Below are positions 54,077 to 64,000 of a DNA stretch of 64,000 nt, piece by piece. The DNA is from Clostridium niameyense (GTDB lineage: Bacteria; Bacillota; Clostridia; Clostridiales; Clostridiaceae). The stretch is from contig NZ_LN849007.1 in NCBI RefSeq assembly GCF_001243045.1, forward strand, positions 1,206,989 through 1,270,988. Reading direction: 5' to 3'. Every line of letters starts with the position of its first letter. Position 1 is the stretch's first letter. A program made the translations under genes and the position numbers. Below the pieces are notes generated by a model that was not told where the DNA came from, searched no databases, and was given only the letters and a program-made list of their open reading frames with translations.

Positions 54077-56245
54077 TTAAAGTCCTGATTCCTTAAATTC
54101 ATGTTCCATAAATTCATTTAGTTTATGAAGAGGTTTCTTTAATAAACCTAATAATAAAAATACAATACAAAATGTAAGTAGGGCATAAACGTTTTTCATA
54201 ACATCACCCCAAATAGGTCCTGCTATAGCTTCTCTAAATCCATTAATGGCATATGTAAATGGCCATAGGGGATGTAGAAGTCCAAAAATCTTAGGATTGG
54301 TTTGTATTGGATAAATACCTGCGGAGCCAGCTATCTGAAATACCATAATTACAACTGCAATAGCCTTACCTACATTGCCAATTAATGAAACCAAAGTAAA
54401 TATCATAATAGTAAAAGTAAGTGATGTTAATAGGGAGATTCCTATTAACAGTGGCATATTCTCAGGATTAACACCTAATATTACTTTATCACCTATAGTT
54501 ACTATTAATGTTTGAATACAAGATAAAAATAAAAATAATAACATTTTTCCAAAGTGTCTTTGAATAAAGTTTAATTTTTCTCCATCTACATATTCTTCAG
54601 ATTCTACTGATAGTAAAGCACAGGCTAGAAGTACTCCAACCCATATACCTAATACTGAGTAAAAAGGTGTTAAGGCAACTCCAAATATATTTGTAGCGTA
54701 TATTTCTTCCTCTTTAACTTCTATAGGTGAAGAAATAAAATTAGATACCATATTAGGATTTTTCTTTAATATATTTATTATATTATCTAAATTTTTACCA
54801 TTTAGGTTTTTTGTTTTCTCTCTAAGTTTGTCTAATTGCTTTTGAAATTCATCTAATTTAGTTGATAATTTTTTAGTTTCTCCAGAAGTTAAATTAGCAT
54901 TTGTTGATACATAAGTATTAAGTGCTGAAAGTTCTGGTACTATAACTTTACTAGATTCTAATATAGAATTAGTTACTTGTATACTTTCATTTAAATTATT
55001 AGAAATATTATTTATTATTGGAAGTAGGGTAGAATATAAATTTCCATATGCATTATTTATTTTATTAGATGTATCACTATTTGTATTTGAAATTTCATCT
55101 ATAAGTTTATTTATATTTTCCTTATTATCTTTTGAATTCCCATTATTTATTAAAGTATTCATCCTATTTATTTCAGATTTTTCTTTAATTAATAGAGTTT
55201 GTAGTCCTTTAGCTAATTGTATAGCTTTGTTTATAGCTTCATTAGGTTTTTCTTTGTTTAATAAAGCTAAATCCTTTATATAAATATCAATTTTATTATT
55301 TAATAAATCTATATTTGTATTCACTTCATTTAAAACTTTAGTCTTATCTATTGAGGACATATAATTGTTATTTAGGTTTTTTACATTTGTCATTAATAAA
55401 TTAATTTGATTATTAATATTTTTTATATCATTTATGTCATTTTTCAGGTTATTACCTAAATTATTTATGCTATCTTTTGTAGCTAAAATTAAAGTTTTAT
55501 TATTGCTAATGTTAGCTTGTAAATTATTTATTTCATTGGTTATTTTAGGTAGATTATTTGTACTATCGTTTAAAAATGTTGATAAACTTTTAGAAGTTGA
55601 ATTTGCATTATTAATATGAGCTTTTATTTTATCTAAATTGTTATTAGACGCATCTAAGGAATCCTTTAATTGAACTATTTCTGGTTTATTTATTTGCAAT
55701 TTAACACCTAATTGATTTAAAAAATTAAAGGACTCTTTATTAACTGTAGCAATAAAATTAGTTTTAATTTCTTTTGTTATCTTATCTTTTGCAACATTAG
55801 TTATTTTGGTAGCAATAGCATTTAATTTTTCGTTAGCTTTATAAACTATATTGGGTTTAACAGGAGTTGTTGTTGTTAAACTTACAAGTTTATTAGAAAA
55901 ATTATGGGGAATTTCTATTAGGGCATAATACTTTCCTTCATTTAATCCATAGTTACCTTGCCAACTATCTACAAATTGCCACTTAATAGACTTATTCTTT
56001 TTTAGTCCGTTTACAATGTTTTCTCCAACATTAATTTCTTTTCCTTTAAAATTTGTTCCTTCATCGTTATTTATAACCGCTACAGGTAGATTTCCCGTAT
56101 TAGCATAAGGATCCCAACATGCTTTTATGTTAACCCAAGCATAAAGGGAAGGAAGCACACATAATCCTAAAAAGATTATAATTGCTGCCCAATTTTTAAA
56201 TATATTTTTTAAATCTTTTATAAAAACTTCAAAAACTTTTTTCAT
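54077..56245 (-). CDS. YhgE/Pip-family membrane protein, copy 1
   Basis: A 722-residue protein with one N-terminal membrane span (about 19-39, ending LCVLPSLYAWVNI, the YhgE/Pip signature), a very long extracellular section rich in Asn/Ile/Lys heptads (about 150-500), and a C-terminal ABC-2-like membrane domain with five spans. The family includes phage infection protein (receptor for phage c2-like adsorption) and EsaA-like type VII secretion components. It follows its paralogue at 56288 by 42 bp in one leftward operon. Actual role unknown. Confidence 0.88.
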   Translation of the reverse strand: MKKVFEVFIKDLKNIFKNWAAIIIFLGLCVLPSLYAWVNIKACWDPYANTGNLPVAVINNDEGTNFKGKEINVGENIVNGLKKNKSIKWQFVDSWQGNYGLNEGKYYALIEIPHNFSNKLVSLTTTTPVKPNIVYKANEKLNAIATKITNVAKDKITKEIKTNFIATVNKESFNFLNQLGVKLQINKPEIVQLKDSLDASNNNLDKIKAHINNANSTSKSLSTFLNDSTNNLPKITNEINNLQANISNNKTLILATKDSINNLGNNLKNDINDIKNINNQINLLMTNVKNLNNNYMSSIDKTKVLNEVNTNIDLLNNKIDIYIKDLALLNKEKPNEAINKAIQLAKGLQTLLIKEKSEINRMNTLINNGNSKDNKENINKLIDEISNTNSDTSNKINNAYGNLYSTLLPIINNISNNLNESIQVTNSILESSKVIVPELSALNTYVSTNANLTSGETKKLSTKLDEFQKQLDKLREKTKNLNGKNLDNIINILKKNPNMVSNFISSPIEVKEEEIYATNIFGVALTPFYSVLGIWVGVLLACALLSVESEEYVDGEKLNFIQRHFGKMLLFLFLSCIQTLIVTIGDKVILGVNPENMPLLIGISLLTSLTFTIMIFTLVSLIGNVGKAIAVVIMVFQIAGSAGIYPIQTNPKIFGLLHPLWPFTYAINGFREAIAGPIWGDVMKNVYALLTFCIVFLLLGLLKKPLHKLNEFMEHEFKESGL

Positions 56246-56287
56246 AATTGCACCTTTCCTATAATAATTGTCACATAATCTTTAAAT

Positions 56288-58438
56288 TTATTCTCCTATA
56301 CCAGACTCTTCAAATTTTTCTTCAAATTTGTCTACTAATGGATTCAATGGAGTTTTTAATAAATATCCTATTAAAACAGTAACTAAAGCAAAGGTTATTA
56401 ATGCTACTAAATCTACTAACACTTTACTAACCAATGGTCCTGCAATAGCTTCTCTAAATCCATTTACTGAATAAGTAAATGGGAAAAATGGTTGTAATAT
56501 TCTAAAAAACACTGGATCTACTTGTATAGGATAACTTCCACCACAACCAGCTATTTGAATAACTAATAATATAATAGACAAAGCTTTACCTACATTTCGT
56601 AATATAGATACTAATGTATATACTATAATTGAAAAGGTTAAAGAAGAAATTATTGCAAATAAGAGTAATAATAATAAATTTGAAGTTTGTACGCCTAATA
56701 AAAACTTATCTCCTAAAGCAACTATTAATCCCTGAATTACTGCTATGGTTATAAAAAACAACATTTTACCTAAATACTCTTCCTTTAAAGTTATATTTTC
56801 ACTATCTTCAAATTTAGATAAGGTGGTTTTAAATATAGAAGTTAAAATAAGAGCACCTACCCATAGTGAAAGGGTTGTATAAATTGGAGCCATACCTGAA
56901 CCATAATTTTCCACCTTATATATAGATTCCTCTTTTAAATTAAAAGGGTTGGCTACAAAATTTCCCATTAATTCAGGATTTGTTTGAAATATAGTTATAA
57001 TTTTATTTAAATCATTATTATCTACTTTTTTTAATTCATTACTTAAGTTACCAATAAGCCCCTTAAATTCTTCTAGTTTTAAAGATAAATTTTTAGATGT
57101 ATCTACAGCTAATTTGCTTCCCTCTGAAGAATAATTTAATAAATTATCTATTTGATTAAACATTCCTTGAGAGGAATCTAAAATAGAAGATGCATTTTCT
57201 GTAGATGCAATTAAATTATTTGCTATATTATTTAAACTAGGTCTTACAGCATTTGAATATGTAGTTAATGAATTAGAAACTTGATTCTCAATATTATTTG
57301 TTTTATCATTTAATGAATTAAAAATTTCTTCACTTAAGTTACTAGTATCATTTATATTATTTTGTAGTTTATTTAATTGTTCTTTTTCTGCGTTTAAATC
57401 TTCTTTAAGTTTATTTAAAGATGATATTATATTAGGTATGTTTTTATTTTCTTTATAGACTTTACTTATATTTTCTAAATAACTTATAAGTGAATTAACA
57501 TTATTATTTATATGATCGATTGTAGTTATTGCATTATAAATAATATTTTTTTTATCCTTATTTTCAGTTTTTAAAGTATAGATCAAAGATTTTAATTTAT
57601 TACTTTCACCTTGGATTTCATTTAAAATCAATTGAGTATTGCTAAAAGAAACATCCAAATCCTTTTTTACATTAGAGATTAAGTTTTGTGTATTAACTGT
57701 ACCTTTCTTTACACTATTTAATCCATTGTTTATAGAGGGCATGGTCTTTTTTAGATTTGTAGAAAATTCACTTAGCGTAGTACCATGAGAGGATACAGTA
57801 TCTAGAGCACTTTTTATAGAATCTAAATTGCTATTTAATTCAATGACACCTTTTTTTAATTTTAAAATATTATCTTTATTATCCTCAGCTTTTTTACCCG
57901 CTTGATTTAAATAATAAAATACAGTTTTGTTGACTGTATTTACAAAGTTAGAATTTATATTATTTACTATTTCAGATTTAGCAACACCTGTTATTTTACC
58001 TGCTACAGGATTGGATTTTGTATTAACCTTATAAATTATAGTAGGTTTTTTAGGTTTATCGCTATGTAATATACTAGTTAGATTTTTAGAGAAATCCTCT
58101 GGTATTTCTATCATTGCATAATAATTTCCACTAACTACACCTAAGTTAGCATCCTTGGAATTAACAAACTTCCAATTTAAAGCTGTATTTTTTTTAAGTT
58201 CTTTAATAACCTCATTTCCTACATTTATTTTTTTGCCATTTTCTAATACGTTTTTATCCTTATTTACTACAGCTATAGGCACAGTACTAGTGTTTTCATA
58301 AGGATTCCAACAGGCAGCGATGTTTACCCATGCATATAAAGAGGGTAAAAAACAAATTCCTAAAACTATTAAAATAGTTATAGGATTTTTTACTGTACTT
58401 TTAATATCTCTTTTGTAGATTTTAAAAATGTTTTTCAT
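56288..58438 (-). CDS. YhgE/Pip-family membrane protein, copy 2
   Basis: A 716-residue paralogue of the preceding protein with the same layout: N-terminal span ending FLPSLYAWVNI, long extracellular coiled section, five C-terminal spans with the FPFTYSVNGFREAIAGP motif also found in copy 1 (WPFTYAINGFREAIAGP). First gene of the operon, with ribosome binding site AGGTGA before ATG 58438. The pair may form a heteromeric transporter or envelope channel; tandem YhgE pairs are common in clostridia. Confidence 0.88.
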   Translation of the reverse strand: MKNIFKIYKRDIKSTVKNPITILIVLGICFLPSLYAWVNIAACWNPYENTSTVPIAVVNKDKNVLENGKKINVGNEVIKELKKNTALNWKFVNSKDANLGVVSGNYYAMIEIPEDFSKNLTSILHSDKPKKPTIIYKVNTKSNPVAGKITGVAKSEIVNNINSNFVNTVNKTVFYYLNQAGKKAEDNKDNILKLKKGVIELNSNLDSIKSALDTVSSHGTTLSEFSTNLKKTMPSINNGLNSVKKGTVNTQNLISNVKKDLDVSFSNTQLILNEIQGESNKLKSLIYTLKTENKDKKNIIYNAITTIDHINNNVNSLISYLENISKVYKENKNIPNIISSLNKLKEDLNAEKEQLNKLQNNINDTSNLSEEIFNSLNDKTNNIENQVSNSLTTYSNAVRPSLNNIANNLIASTENASSILDSSQGMFNQIDNLLNYSSEGSKLAVDTSKNLSLKLEEFKGLIGNLSNELKKVDNNDLNKIITIFQTNPELMGNFVANPFNLKEESIYKVENYGSGMAPIYTTLSLWVGALILTSIFKTTLSKFEDSENITLKEEYLGKMLFFITIAVIQGLIVALGDKFLLGVQTSNLLLLLLFAIISSLTFSIIVYTLVSILRNVGKALSIILLVIQIAGCGGSYPIQVDPVFFRILQPFFPFTYSVNGFREAIAGPLVSKVLVDLVALITFALVTVLIGYLLKTPLNPLVDKFEEKFEESGIGE

Positions 58439-58743
58439 ATGTTCACCTCAGACAAGTAAATTTAAAGTATAAAATATAGTTTATCAAATAAAATGTCGAA
58501 GATAAATAGCAAAAAATGGATATTGTTATATTTTTTAATAAATTATTGCTGTTTTTTCTGTTAATATATAATTTAATAAAATATGTTAATAGAAAATTAA
58601 TATATCAACTAGTGTGAAAATAAAATTTAGTTAAATTTTACAACATTAACTCAACTAAAGAAAGTAAATAAGTTTCTACTAATTTGAAAAAGATGGGGAT
58701 GTATAATATAATGAAAAAAAATATATTCATAAGGAGAAATTAT

Positions 58744-59547
58744 ATGGAAGATACAAACGTACTATCAAATAGCGAAATAAAATCTAAAGCTAAGAAAGCA
58801 TTAAACGGTAACTGGATTGTAGCTGTAATTACATTTATTATTTATAATATAATAACTAACTCTATTTCCATAGGATATAATGTATATAAATTTAAAAATT
58901 TTTCAGCTGTTAATGAAAATACTGATTTAGGTATTACTATTACAATTTGTATAGCAGCTTTAATTTTAAAAGGTCCAATGACCTATGGTTTAAGAAGATT
59001 TTTTATTAATTTAGTTAGAAATGAAAATTATAAAATAGAAAACATATTTGAAGGCTTTAAATATTTTGGAGGAACATTTATTATAAATATTGTTTTATTT
59101 ATATATGGATTTTTGATAAGCCTAGCAATTTTTATACCTTTTATAATAATTATTGTAGCTACATCAATAACTTCTTTTAGTTTACATGGCTTAGCAACTA
59201 ATAATATGTTTTTAACAGCTTTTGTTATTATTTTAGTTATATCTATGTATCTAATTATAACTATTATTTTACTTAGATATTCTATGACTTACTATATCTA
59301 TATAGATAACCCAGAAATAGGGGCTATGAAAGCCATAAAAGAAAGTGTTTTAATGATGGATGGTAATAAAACAAAACTTCTTTTATTATATTTAAGTTTT
59401 ATTTTATGGTATATATTGGGTATTTTTACTTTAGGGATAGGATTTTTATGGATATTCCCTTATATAAATACATCTATAGCTGTTTTCTATGATGAAATAA
59501 AAAATAGTAAATTAAATGATGATAGTAAAGAGATAGAAATCATATAG
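58744..59547 (+). CDS. DUF975 family membrane protein
   Basis: Start at ATG 58744 with AAGGAG 8 bp upstream; the frame extends further to 58684 without a good site. The 267-residue protein has about five to six membrane spans and the conserved DUF975 opening (SNSEIKSKAKKALNGNW) plus GPMTYGLRRFFINLVR. Function unknown; some members are linked to stress or cell-envelope balance. Stand-alone gene with its own terminator. Confidence 0.85.
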   Translation: MEDTNVLSNSEIKSKAKKALNGNWIVAVITFIIYNIITNSISIGYNVYKFKNFSAVNENTDLGITITICIAALILKGPMTYGLRRFFINLVRNENYKIENIFEGFKYFGGTFIINIVLFIYGFLISLAIFIPFIIIIVATSITSFSLHGLATNNMFLTAFVIILVISMYLIITIILLRYSMTYYIYIDNPEIGAMKAIKESVLMMDGNKTKLLLLYLSFILWYILGIFTLGIGFLWIFPYINTSIAVFYDEIKNSKLNDDSKEIEII

Positions 59548-59573
59548 TTTATATTGTATTTACAAATATATAT

Positions 59574-59619
59574 AAAAGACTAAATTGCAATTAAAGATTA
59601 GTTGTAATTTAGTCTTTTT
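59574..59619. terminator. Bidirectional terminator
   Basis: AAAAGACTAAATTGCAA (59574-59590) pairs with TTGTAATTTAGTCTTTT (59602-59618), followed by T. It separates the DUF975 gene from the converging SDR gene. Confidence 0.88.
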
Positions 59620-59630
59620 ACTTATAGAAT

Positions 59631-60512
59631 TTAAGAATTTATAATTTCTCCACCATTTACATGAATAACTTCACCAGATATATAAGAGGAGTCACTAGAA
59701 GCTAAGAATACATAAGCACTAGCTAGTTCAACTGGCTGACCAGGTCTTTTAACAGGAGTTTTTGCACCAAATTTTTCAACTTCATTAGGTGTAAAAGAAG
59801 ATGGAATAAGAGGAGTCCATATAGGCCCAGGAGCTACAGCATTAACTCTTATCTCTTTTTGTGCTAAAGAAAGTGCTAAAGAACGAGTAAATGTTACAAC
59901 AGCACCTTTACTAGATGAATAGTCGATTAAGCGCTCATGACCTTTATAAGCTACTACTGAAGCAGTATTTATGATTGATGAACCCTTAGGTAAGTGTGGT
60001 AAACTAGCTTTAACAAAATAGAACATACTAAATATATTAGTTTTAAAAGTTTTTTCTAATTGATCTGTAGGAATATCTTCTATACTATTTTGAGGATATT
60101 GAACACCAGCATTGTTCACTAATATATCTAACTTATTAAAATTTTTCAAGGTCTCATCTACAGCTTCTTTGCAAAAATTATCATAGGTTATATCACCTGC
60201 AATTAATAAACATTTTCTTCCTAGATCTTCTATTAATTTTCTAGTTTCTTTCGCATCATCATGTTCATTAAAATATACAATAGATATATCTGCTCCCTCT
60301 TTGGCAAAAGCAATAGCTACAGCTCTTCCAATTCCACTATCACCTCCAGTTATTAGGGCTACTTTATTATTAAGTTTTCCTGAGGATTTATAATTTGGAT
60401 TATCAAAAATAGGTCTTGGATTCATAATTTGTTCTATTCCTGGTTGTGTTGATTGCTCTTGAGGAGGTAAAGACTTAGGAAAACTATTTATAAAATCTAA
60501 TTCCTTGTTCAT
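59631..60512 (-). CDS. Short-chain dehydrogenase/reductase, YhxC/YdaD-like
   Basis: Start taken at ATG 60512, with AAAGGATG about 9 bp before; an ATG three codons upstream (60521) is the alternative. The 293-residue oxidoreductase has the Rossmann motif TGGDSGIGR (about residues 55-63), NNAG, and the catalytic Ser...Tyr-x3-Lys (YSSSKGA). The N-terminal 45 residues ahead of the Rossmann fold, with PPQEQ and PIFDNPNYK, are typical of the general-stress SDR group (YhxC, YdaD). Substrate unknown. Confidence 0.88.
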   Translation of the reverse strand: MNKELDFINSFPKSLPPQEQSTQPGIEQIMNPRPIFDNPNYKSSGKLNNKVALITGGDSGIGRAVAIAFAKEGADISIVYFNEHDDAKETRKLIEDLGRKCLLIAGDITYDNFCKEAVDETLKNFNKLDILVNNAGVQYPQNSIEDIPTDQLEKTFKTNIFSMFYFVKASLPHLPKGSSIINTASVVAYKGHERLIDYSSSKGAVVTFTRSLALSLAQKEIRVNAVAPGPIWTPLIPSSFTPNEVEKFGAKTPVKRPGQPVELASAYVFLASSDSSYISGEVIHVNGGEIINS

Positions 60513-60682
60513 ATTAATCATCCTTTCCAGTAATGTACTCTTAATTTATTATGGTTAATTAACTCTGATTTTATAGATTTTATTTTCAAAATAACTCTTA
60601 TTAAAGTGAGTTATTTTTAGCTTCCTTATTTTGTGATATAATGTATAAAACTAATGAAATATTCAAAGGGGAGCTTTAATTT

Positions 60683-61273
60683 ATGAAAAAGATATTTATA
60701 GATACAGAAACTACAGCATTAGAGCCAGGAGAAATTATACAGCTTACTTATTGTATTTGTGATTTAAATGAAAAAGATGAGGAGAAGGTATTTTTAGCAA
60801 AAAATTTTTTCTTCGATGTAAATTATATAGAGCCTTCTGCTGAGGCAATACATGGATTTAGTATAGAAAAATTAAAACTCTTATCAAATGGACAAACCTT
60901 TAAGGATATAGCCCCAGAGGTAAGTAATGATCTAAAAAATGGAATGTTTATAGCTCATAATGTTAATTTTGATAAAAAATTTGTAACAGCAGAATTTGAT
61001 AGATTAGATTATATAGATTGGATTCCAAAGGAATTTTTTTGTACTATGGAATACTTTAAACCTATAGTACAGGCAAAGAATAGAAATGGTAGATTAAAAA
61101 AACCTAGATTGGAAGAAACCATGGATTTTCTTAATATAGATAAAAAAGTAGTTCTTCAAGGAGCTAAAAGGTTATTTGATTGTAGTAATGTAGATTTTCA
61201 TGATGCTAGATATGATGTAGCAGCATTGGTATCTTGTTATTATAAGGCTAAAAAGCTTGGATATAATCTATAG
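60683..61273 (+). CDS. DEDD-type 3'-5' exonuclease
   Basis: A 196-residue exonuclease of the DnaQ/RNase T fold: Exo I with Asp7 and Glu9 (FIDTET), Exo II AHNVNFD (Asp near residue 98), and Exo III DFHDARYDV with the histidine and final aspartate of the DEDDh group. No polymerase or other domain is attached, so it is a stand-alone repair or RNA/DNA trimming nuclease. Ribosome binding site GGGGAG before ATG 60683. Confidence 0.85.
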   Translation: MKKIFIDTETTALEPGEIIQLTYCICDLNEKDEEKVFLAKNFFFDVNYIEPSAEAIHGFSIEKLKLLSNGQTFKDIAPEVSNDLKNGMFIAHNVNFDKKFVTAEFDRLDYIDWIPKEFFCTMEYFKPIVQAKNRNGRLKKPRLEETMDFLNIDKKVVLQGAKRLFDCSNVDFHDARYDVAALVSCYYKAKKLGYNL

Positions 61274-61382
61274 TTTTACAATTAATATTAGAATTTCTTA
61301 TTATATAAATAATTTTATATAATAAATATAAAAAACGTAACTAAAGTTAAAAGTAATAATAATTAAGGTGTTTGGATTACAA

Positions 61383-62972
61383 ATGAAAAAGAAATATTAT
61401 GATGAAATATCAAGAATAAGAAATTTATACATTTTTTCTATGCTATTTTGTTTTTTAGGATATTACCTGTGTAAATTTGTTTTTAGTAATAGACCTTACA
61501 TAAGAAATGTTTCAGGAAGAATATTAGGATTAATAGCGTTAATATTTACAGAAATAGCTTTTATATACGCGGTAGATAGAACTAAACATAATAATAGGGC
61601 TTTATGGAAGTTTGCTATAATGTGTGGTTCTTTCTACATAACTGCTGAATGTTTTTGGATATACTATATAATAACAGGAATATATAATAGGATTTTTCCA
61701 TTTAATTTAGGTGGTACAGAAGTTATTTACATGTTTTCTAGTTTAATTACTATGATATCCCTAGTTTACTTTATATTTAAGCATAAAAGAGATATTTTAA
61801 ATTTAAGATTTATAATTGATTTTGTTACAATAATTATTGTTTTAGCTAGTATAATGTGGGATTATATTTTAAGTAATTTAAGTTATACTTTAAATATGGA
61901 AACTTATGCTTCCGGAATTTTTGGATTATATCTTCTGTGCAATATTCCGCTATTTATTGCAGCGTTAAATTTTTTAATAGATTTTAAATATTTTAATAAT
62001 AAAGCAGTATATAGCTTATTAGTAGGTTCTACTTTATTAATATTTTTAAACTTGTATTCAATTTTAATAAATTCTTTTGAAATTTATAGTGTTAATTCTT
62101 TTGTAGATCCTATTTGGGTATTAGCTTTTCAATTTATTGGACTTTCTTCGTTGTATGATATTGATAATAAATATGAAAATATAAATATGAATTCTAAGAT
62201 ATTTTATATACTAAAAAATCTTAGTTCTATACTACCTTATGGATGTATTGTATTGTTACTAATAGTAAAACTACTAAGAACAAATAAAATAGACTTTTTA
62301 ACAATTGGGTTTATGATGACTGTAGTTATAGTTATAATACGACAAATAATAACTATTATGGAAAATAAACGACTATTACAACTTTTATATAAATCTTATG
62401 AAGAGCTTGAAAACAAACAAAAAGTTTTAGAAAAAAAACAAGAAAGTTTAGAAAAATTAAATTTAGAAAATGAAAAACAAGCTAATACTGACTATTTAAC
62501 AGGACTTCCTAATAGGCGTTTTTTAACACAGAAGGGTATAAAGATATTACAAACATGTAAAAAAGAAAACAAAAATTTTAGCATATTTATATTAGATATA
62601 GATGACTTTAAAGTTGTGAATGATACTTATGGCCATGACTTTGGTGATAAAGCCTTAAAACTTACTGCAAAAATTGCAAAAGAAGTTTTAAAAGATCAAT
62701 TAATTGGACGTATAGGTGGAGAAGAGTTTGCTGGATTTATTGTAGCAGATAAAGATAAAGCAATGGAAGTTTTAGAAAATTTAAGAGAAGAAATATCAAA
62801 AAATGAAATTAAATATAATAAAAATATTAATATAAAAATTACAGTAAGTATAGGATTTTCTATGAATGTATTCAATAAAGATAAAAGTATAAATACTATT
62901 ATATTAAGAGCGGATGAGGCTTTATATAAATGTAAAAAGCAGGGGAAGAATTGCGTGGCATTTAAAAAATAA
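61383..62972 (+). CDS. Membrane diguanylate cyclase (GGDEF)
   Basis: Start taken at ATG 61383; a GTG at 61368 in frame is possible, and the ribosome binding site (AAGGTG) is weak for either. The 529-residue product has about eight to nine membrane spans (to about residue 325), a coiled-coil linker (EELENKQKVLEKKQESLEKL) and a GGDEF domain with signature GGEEF (near residue 450) and DFKVVNDTYGH. It makes cyclic di-GMP, which in clostridia sets the balance of motility and attachment. No RxxD inhibition site is seen before GGEEF. The membrane sensor type is unrecognised. Confidence 0.88.
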   Translation: MKKKYYDEISRIRNLYIFSMLFCFLGYYLCKFVFSNRPYIRNVSGRILGLIALIFTEIAFIYAVDRTKHNNRALWKFAIMCGSFYITAECFWIYYIITGIYNRIFPFNLGGTEVIYMFSSLITMISLVYFIFKHKRDILNLRFIIDFVTIIIVLASIMWDYILSNLSYTLNMETYASGIFGLYLLCNIPLFIAALNFLIDFKYFNNKAVYSLLVGSTLLIFLNLYSILINSFEIYSVNSFVDPIWVLAFQFIGLSSLYDIDNKYENINMNSKIFYILKNLSSILPYGCIVLLLIVKLLRTNKIDFLTIGFMMTVVIVIIRQIITIMENKRLLQLLYKSYEELENKQKVLEKKQESLEKLNLENEKQANTDYLTGLPNRRFLTQKGIKILQTCKKENKNFSIFILDIDDFKVVNDTYGHDFGDKALKLTAKIAKEVLKDQLIGRIGGEEFAGFIVADKDKAMEVLENLREEISKNEIKYNKNINIKITVSIGFSMNVFNKDKSINTIILRADEALYKCKKQGKNCVAFKK

Positions 62973-62977
62973 ACATG

Positions 62978-63006
62978 TTGCTTTTACTTTAGGTTTTTAA
63001 TATAAT
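62978..63006 (+). promoter_or_regulatory. Promoter of the purine permease gene
   Basis: TTGCTT (62978-62983) and TATAAT (63001-63006) are separated by 17 bp, a near-consensus promoter starting right after the GGDEF stop codon. No purine riboswitch is visible in the 60-base leader. Confidence 0.65.
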
Positions 63007-63069
63007 ATACAATGTGTCAATATTATGGCATGGGAGGGTGAGGGATAAAGAGAAAAGGATGAAGGAGAG

Positions 63070-64000
63070 TTGAATACAAAGTTTAACAAATTATTTAATC
63101 TTAATGACCATAATGCTACATTTAAAGGAGAAATGCTAGCAGGATTAACCTCATTTTTTGCAATTGTTTATATAATTGCTGTAAACTCATCAATACTATC
63201 TGATGCAGGTCTACCATTAGAAGGGGCAATAATTGCCACAGTTCTATCATCTTTTGTGGGATGTCTATTAGTTGGATTTACTAGTAATGCACCACTTATT
63301 TTAGTTCCGGGAATGGGAGTAAACGCACTTTTTTCCTATACTATTGTAGGTGCTATGGGACTTTCATGGAAACAAGCTCTAGCTGCGGTTTTTGTATCAG
63401 GTATCATGTTTTCCGTAGTAGCTTTTACAAAGCTTTCAAAGATTCTTACTGAATCCATTCCAACTTCATTAAAAGAAGCTATAACTGTAGGAATAGGTAT
63501 ATTAATTACTTTTATAGGGTTACAGAAAAGTGGAATTGTAGTAGGAAGCAACTCAACTTTTGTAGCATTGGGACAATTTAATAATCCATTAGTGTATGTA
63601 ACATTTATTAATTTAATTATTACTGTAGTGTTATTTATACGAAATGTACCAGGTAATTTTTTAATAAGTATGATAACAGGAACATTTATATCTTATTTTT
63701 TTGGGCTTGTAGATGTTTCAAAGCTAAGTTTTTCAAATTTTTCATTAGCTGGTTATGGTGAGGTTTTCTTAAAAATGGATTTTAGTGCTATTACCTCTAT
63801 TGTTTTTTGGGTAGCAGTGTTTTCACTGACTTTAGTTTTAGTATTTGAAAACTTAGGTTTACTTCATGGACATATAAATGTTATGTTAAAAGAGCCTAAA
63901 AAATTTAAAACTTCCTTTAGAGGGTGTTCAATATCAGCAATTACTTGTGGATTATTTGGAACAAGTCCAACAGTAGCTACTATTGAAACAGCAGCAGGTA
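63070..64000 (+). CDS. AzgA-type adenine/guanine permease, 3' partial
   Basis: The frame starts at TTG 63070 with AAGGAGAG just before it and runs open to the window end (310 codons visible). It opens with FNLNDHNATFKGEMLAGLTS and contains GMGVNALFSYT and SLKEAITVGIGILITF, all typical of the NCS2 AzgA/PbuG permeases that import adenine, guanine or hypoxanthine by proton symport. About eight spans are in the visible part. The initiator is TTG, so automated ATG-based calls may miss or shorten it. Confidence 0.9.
   Translation, partial: MNTKFNKLFNLNDHNATFKGEMLAGLTSFFAIVYIIAVNSSILSDAGLPLEGAIIATVLSSFVGCLLVGFTSNAPLILVPGMGVNALFSYTIVGAMGLSWKQALAAVFVSGIMFSVVAFTKLSKILTESIPTSLKEAITVGIGILITFIGLQKSGIVVGSNSTFVALGQFNNPLVYVTFINLIITVVLFIRNVPGNFLISMITGTFISYFFGLVDVSKLSFSNFSLAGYGEVFLKMDFSAITSIVFWVAVFSLTLVLVFENLGLLHGHINVMLKEPKKFKTSFRGCSISAITCGLFGTSPTVATIETAAG

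Noticed and set aside
63007-63069. Purine riboswitch before the AzgA-type permease
   Set aside because: The leader is only about 60 bases and lacks the two conserved loops.
1-64000. CRISPR arrays, tRNA or rRNA genes, insertion sequences
   Set aside because: No regularly spaced repeats, cloverleaf or rRNA segments, and no DDE or IS200/IS605-type transposase were seen; the only recombinases are the three serine enzymes and one small tyrosine enzyme.

Overview
The window is strongly AT-rich, has Gram-positive ribosome binding sites (AGGAGG-type) and carries families typical of Clostridium sensu stricto: a SAM-I riboswitch, meso-diaminopimelate dehydrogenase, paired YhgE/Pip proteins, several methyl-accepting chemotaxis proteins and GHKL/LytTR signalling. 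A low-GC Clostridium (C. botulinum/C. sporogenes-like) is the best guess; the species cannot be fixed from the window. No rRNA, tRNA or CRISPR array was seen.

Region 1 (1 to about 38,770) is the right-hand part of a large integrative and conjugative element (ICE); its left end lies outside the window. It contains a transfer module (1-13.2 kb: large Trp-rich protein, MT-A70 methyltransferase, DUF3846, a separate VirB4 N-terminal-like protein, VirB4 ATPase, membrane C39-type peptidase, ParA-like ATPase, HTH protein). Two cargo blocks interrupt it: a Septu-like ATPase + HNH pair (5.2-7.7 kb) and an SMC/ABC-type ATPase (8.3-10.5 kb). A decayed copy of the start of the C39 peptidase gene lies between them.

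The ICE then carries a sensory island (13.6-23.1 kb): a Cache-GHKL kinase and LytTR regulator, a truncated cheX, three chemoreceptors, and a small FimB-like tyrosine recombinase beside two perfect 21-bp inverted repeats that enclose a promoter. Next come two paralogous sigma-like regulators, an ArpU-like regulator, a structured RNA of about 300 nt, a Rad3/DinG-type helicase, DUF6870, three tandem large serine recombinases, a PD-(D/E)XK-like protein, and an MBL + trypsin/GTPase-like pair that resembles AVAST-type defence but is not a standard version. The element ends inside a DEAH-box helicase (DUF3427) gene, which it splits at the DEAH motif.

Region 2 (38.8-64 kb) is ordinary chromosome: the 3' part of the broken helicase, Nudix hydrolase, ddh, dihydrouridine synthase, a CZB-domain chemoreceptor, a second C39 protein, a SAM-riboswitch-controlled transporter/amidohydrolase operon, radical SAM protein, CcdA-thioredoxin fusion, RNase Z-like MBL protein, two YhgE/Pip proteins, DUF975, an SDR oxidoreductase, a DEDD exonuclease, a membrane GGDEF protein and the start of an AzgA-type purine permease.

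The main leads are the predicted invertible promoter for ICE-borne chemoreceptors, a predicted LytTR site (10-bp repeat at 21-bp spacing) shared by two promoters of that island, the unassigned structured RNA, and the MBL/protease/GTPase cassette next to the attachment site. All functional statements rest on reading motifs by eye; no database search was possible.
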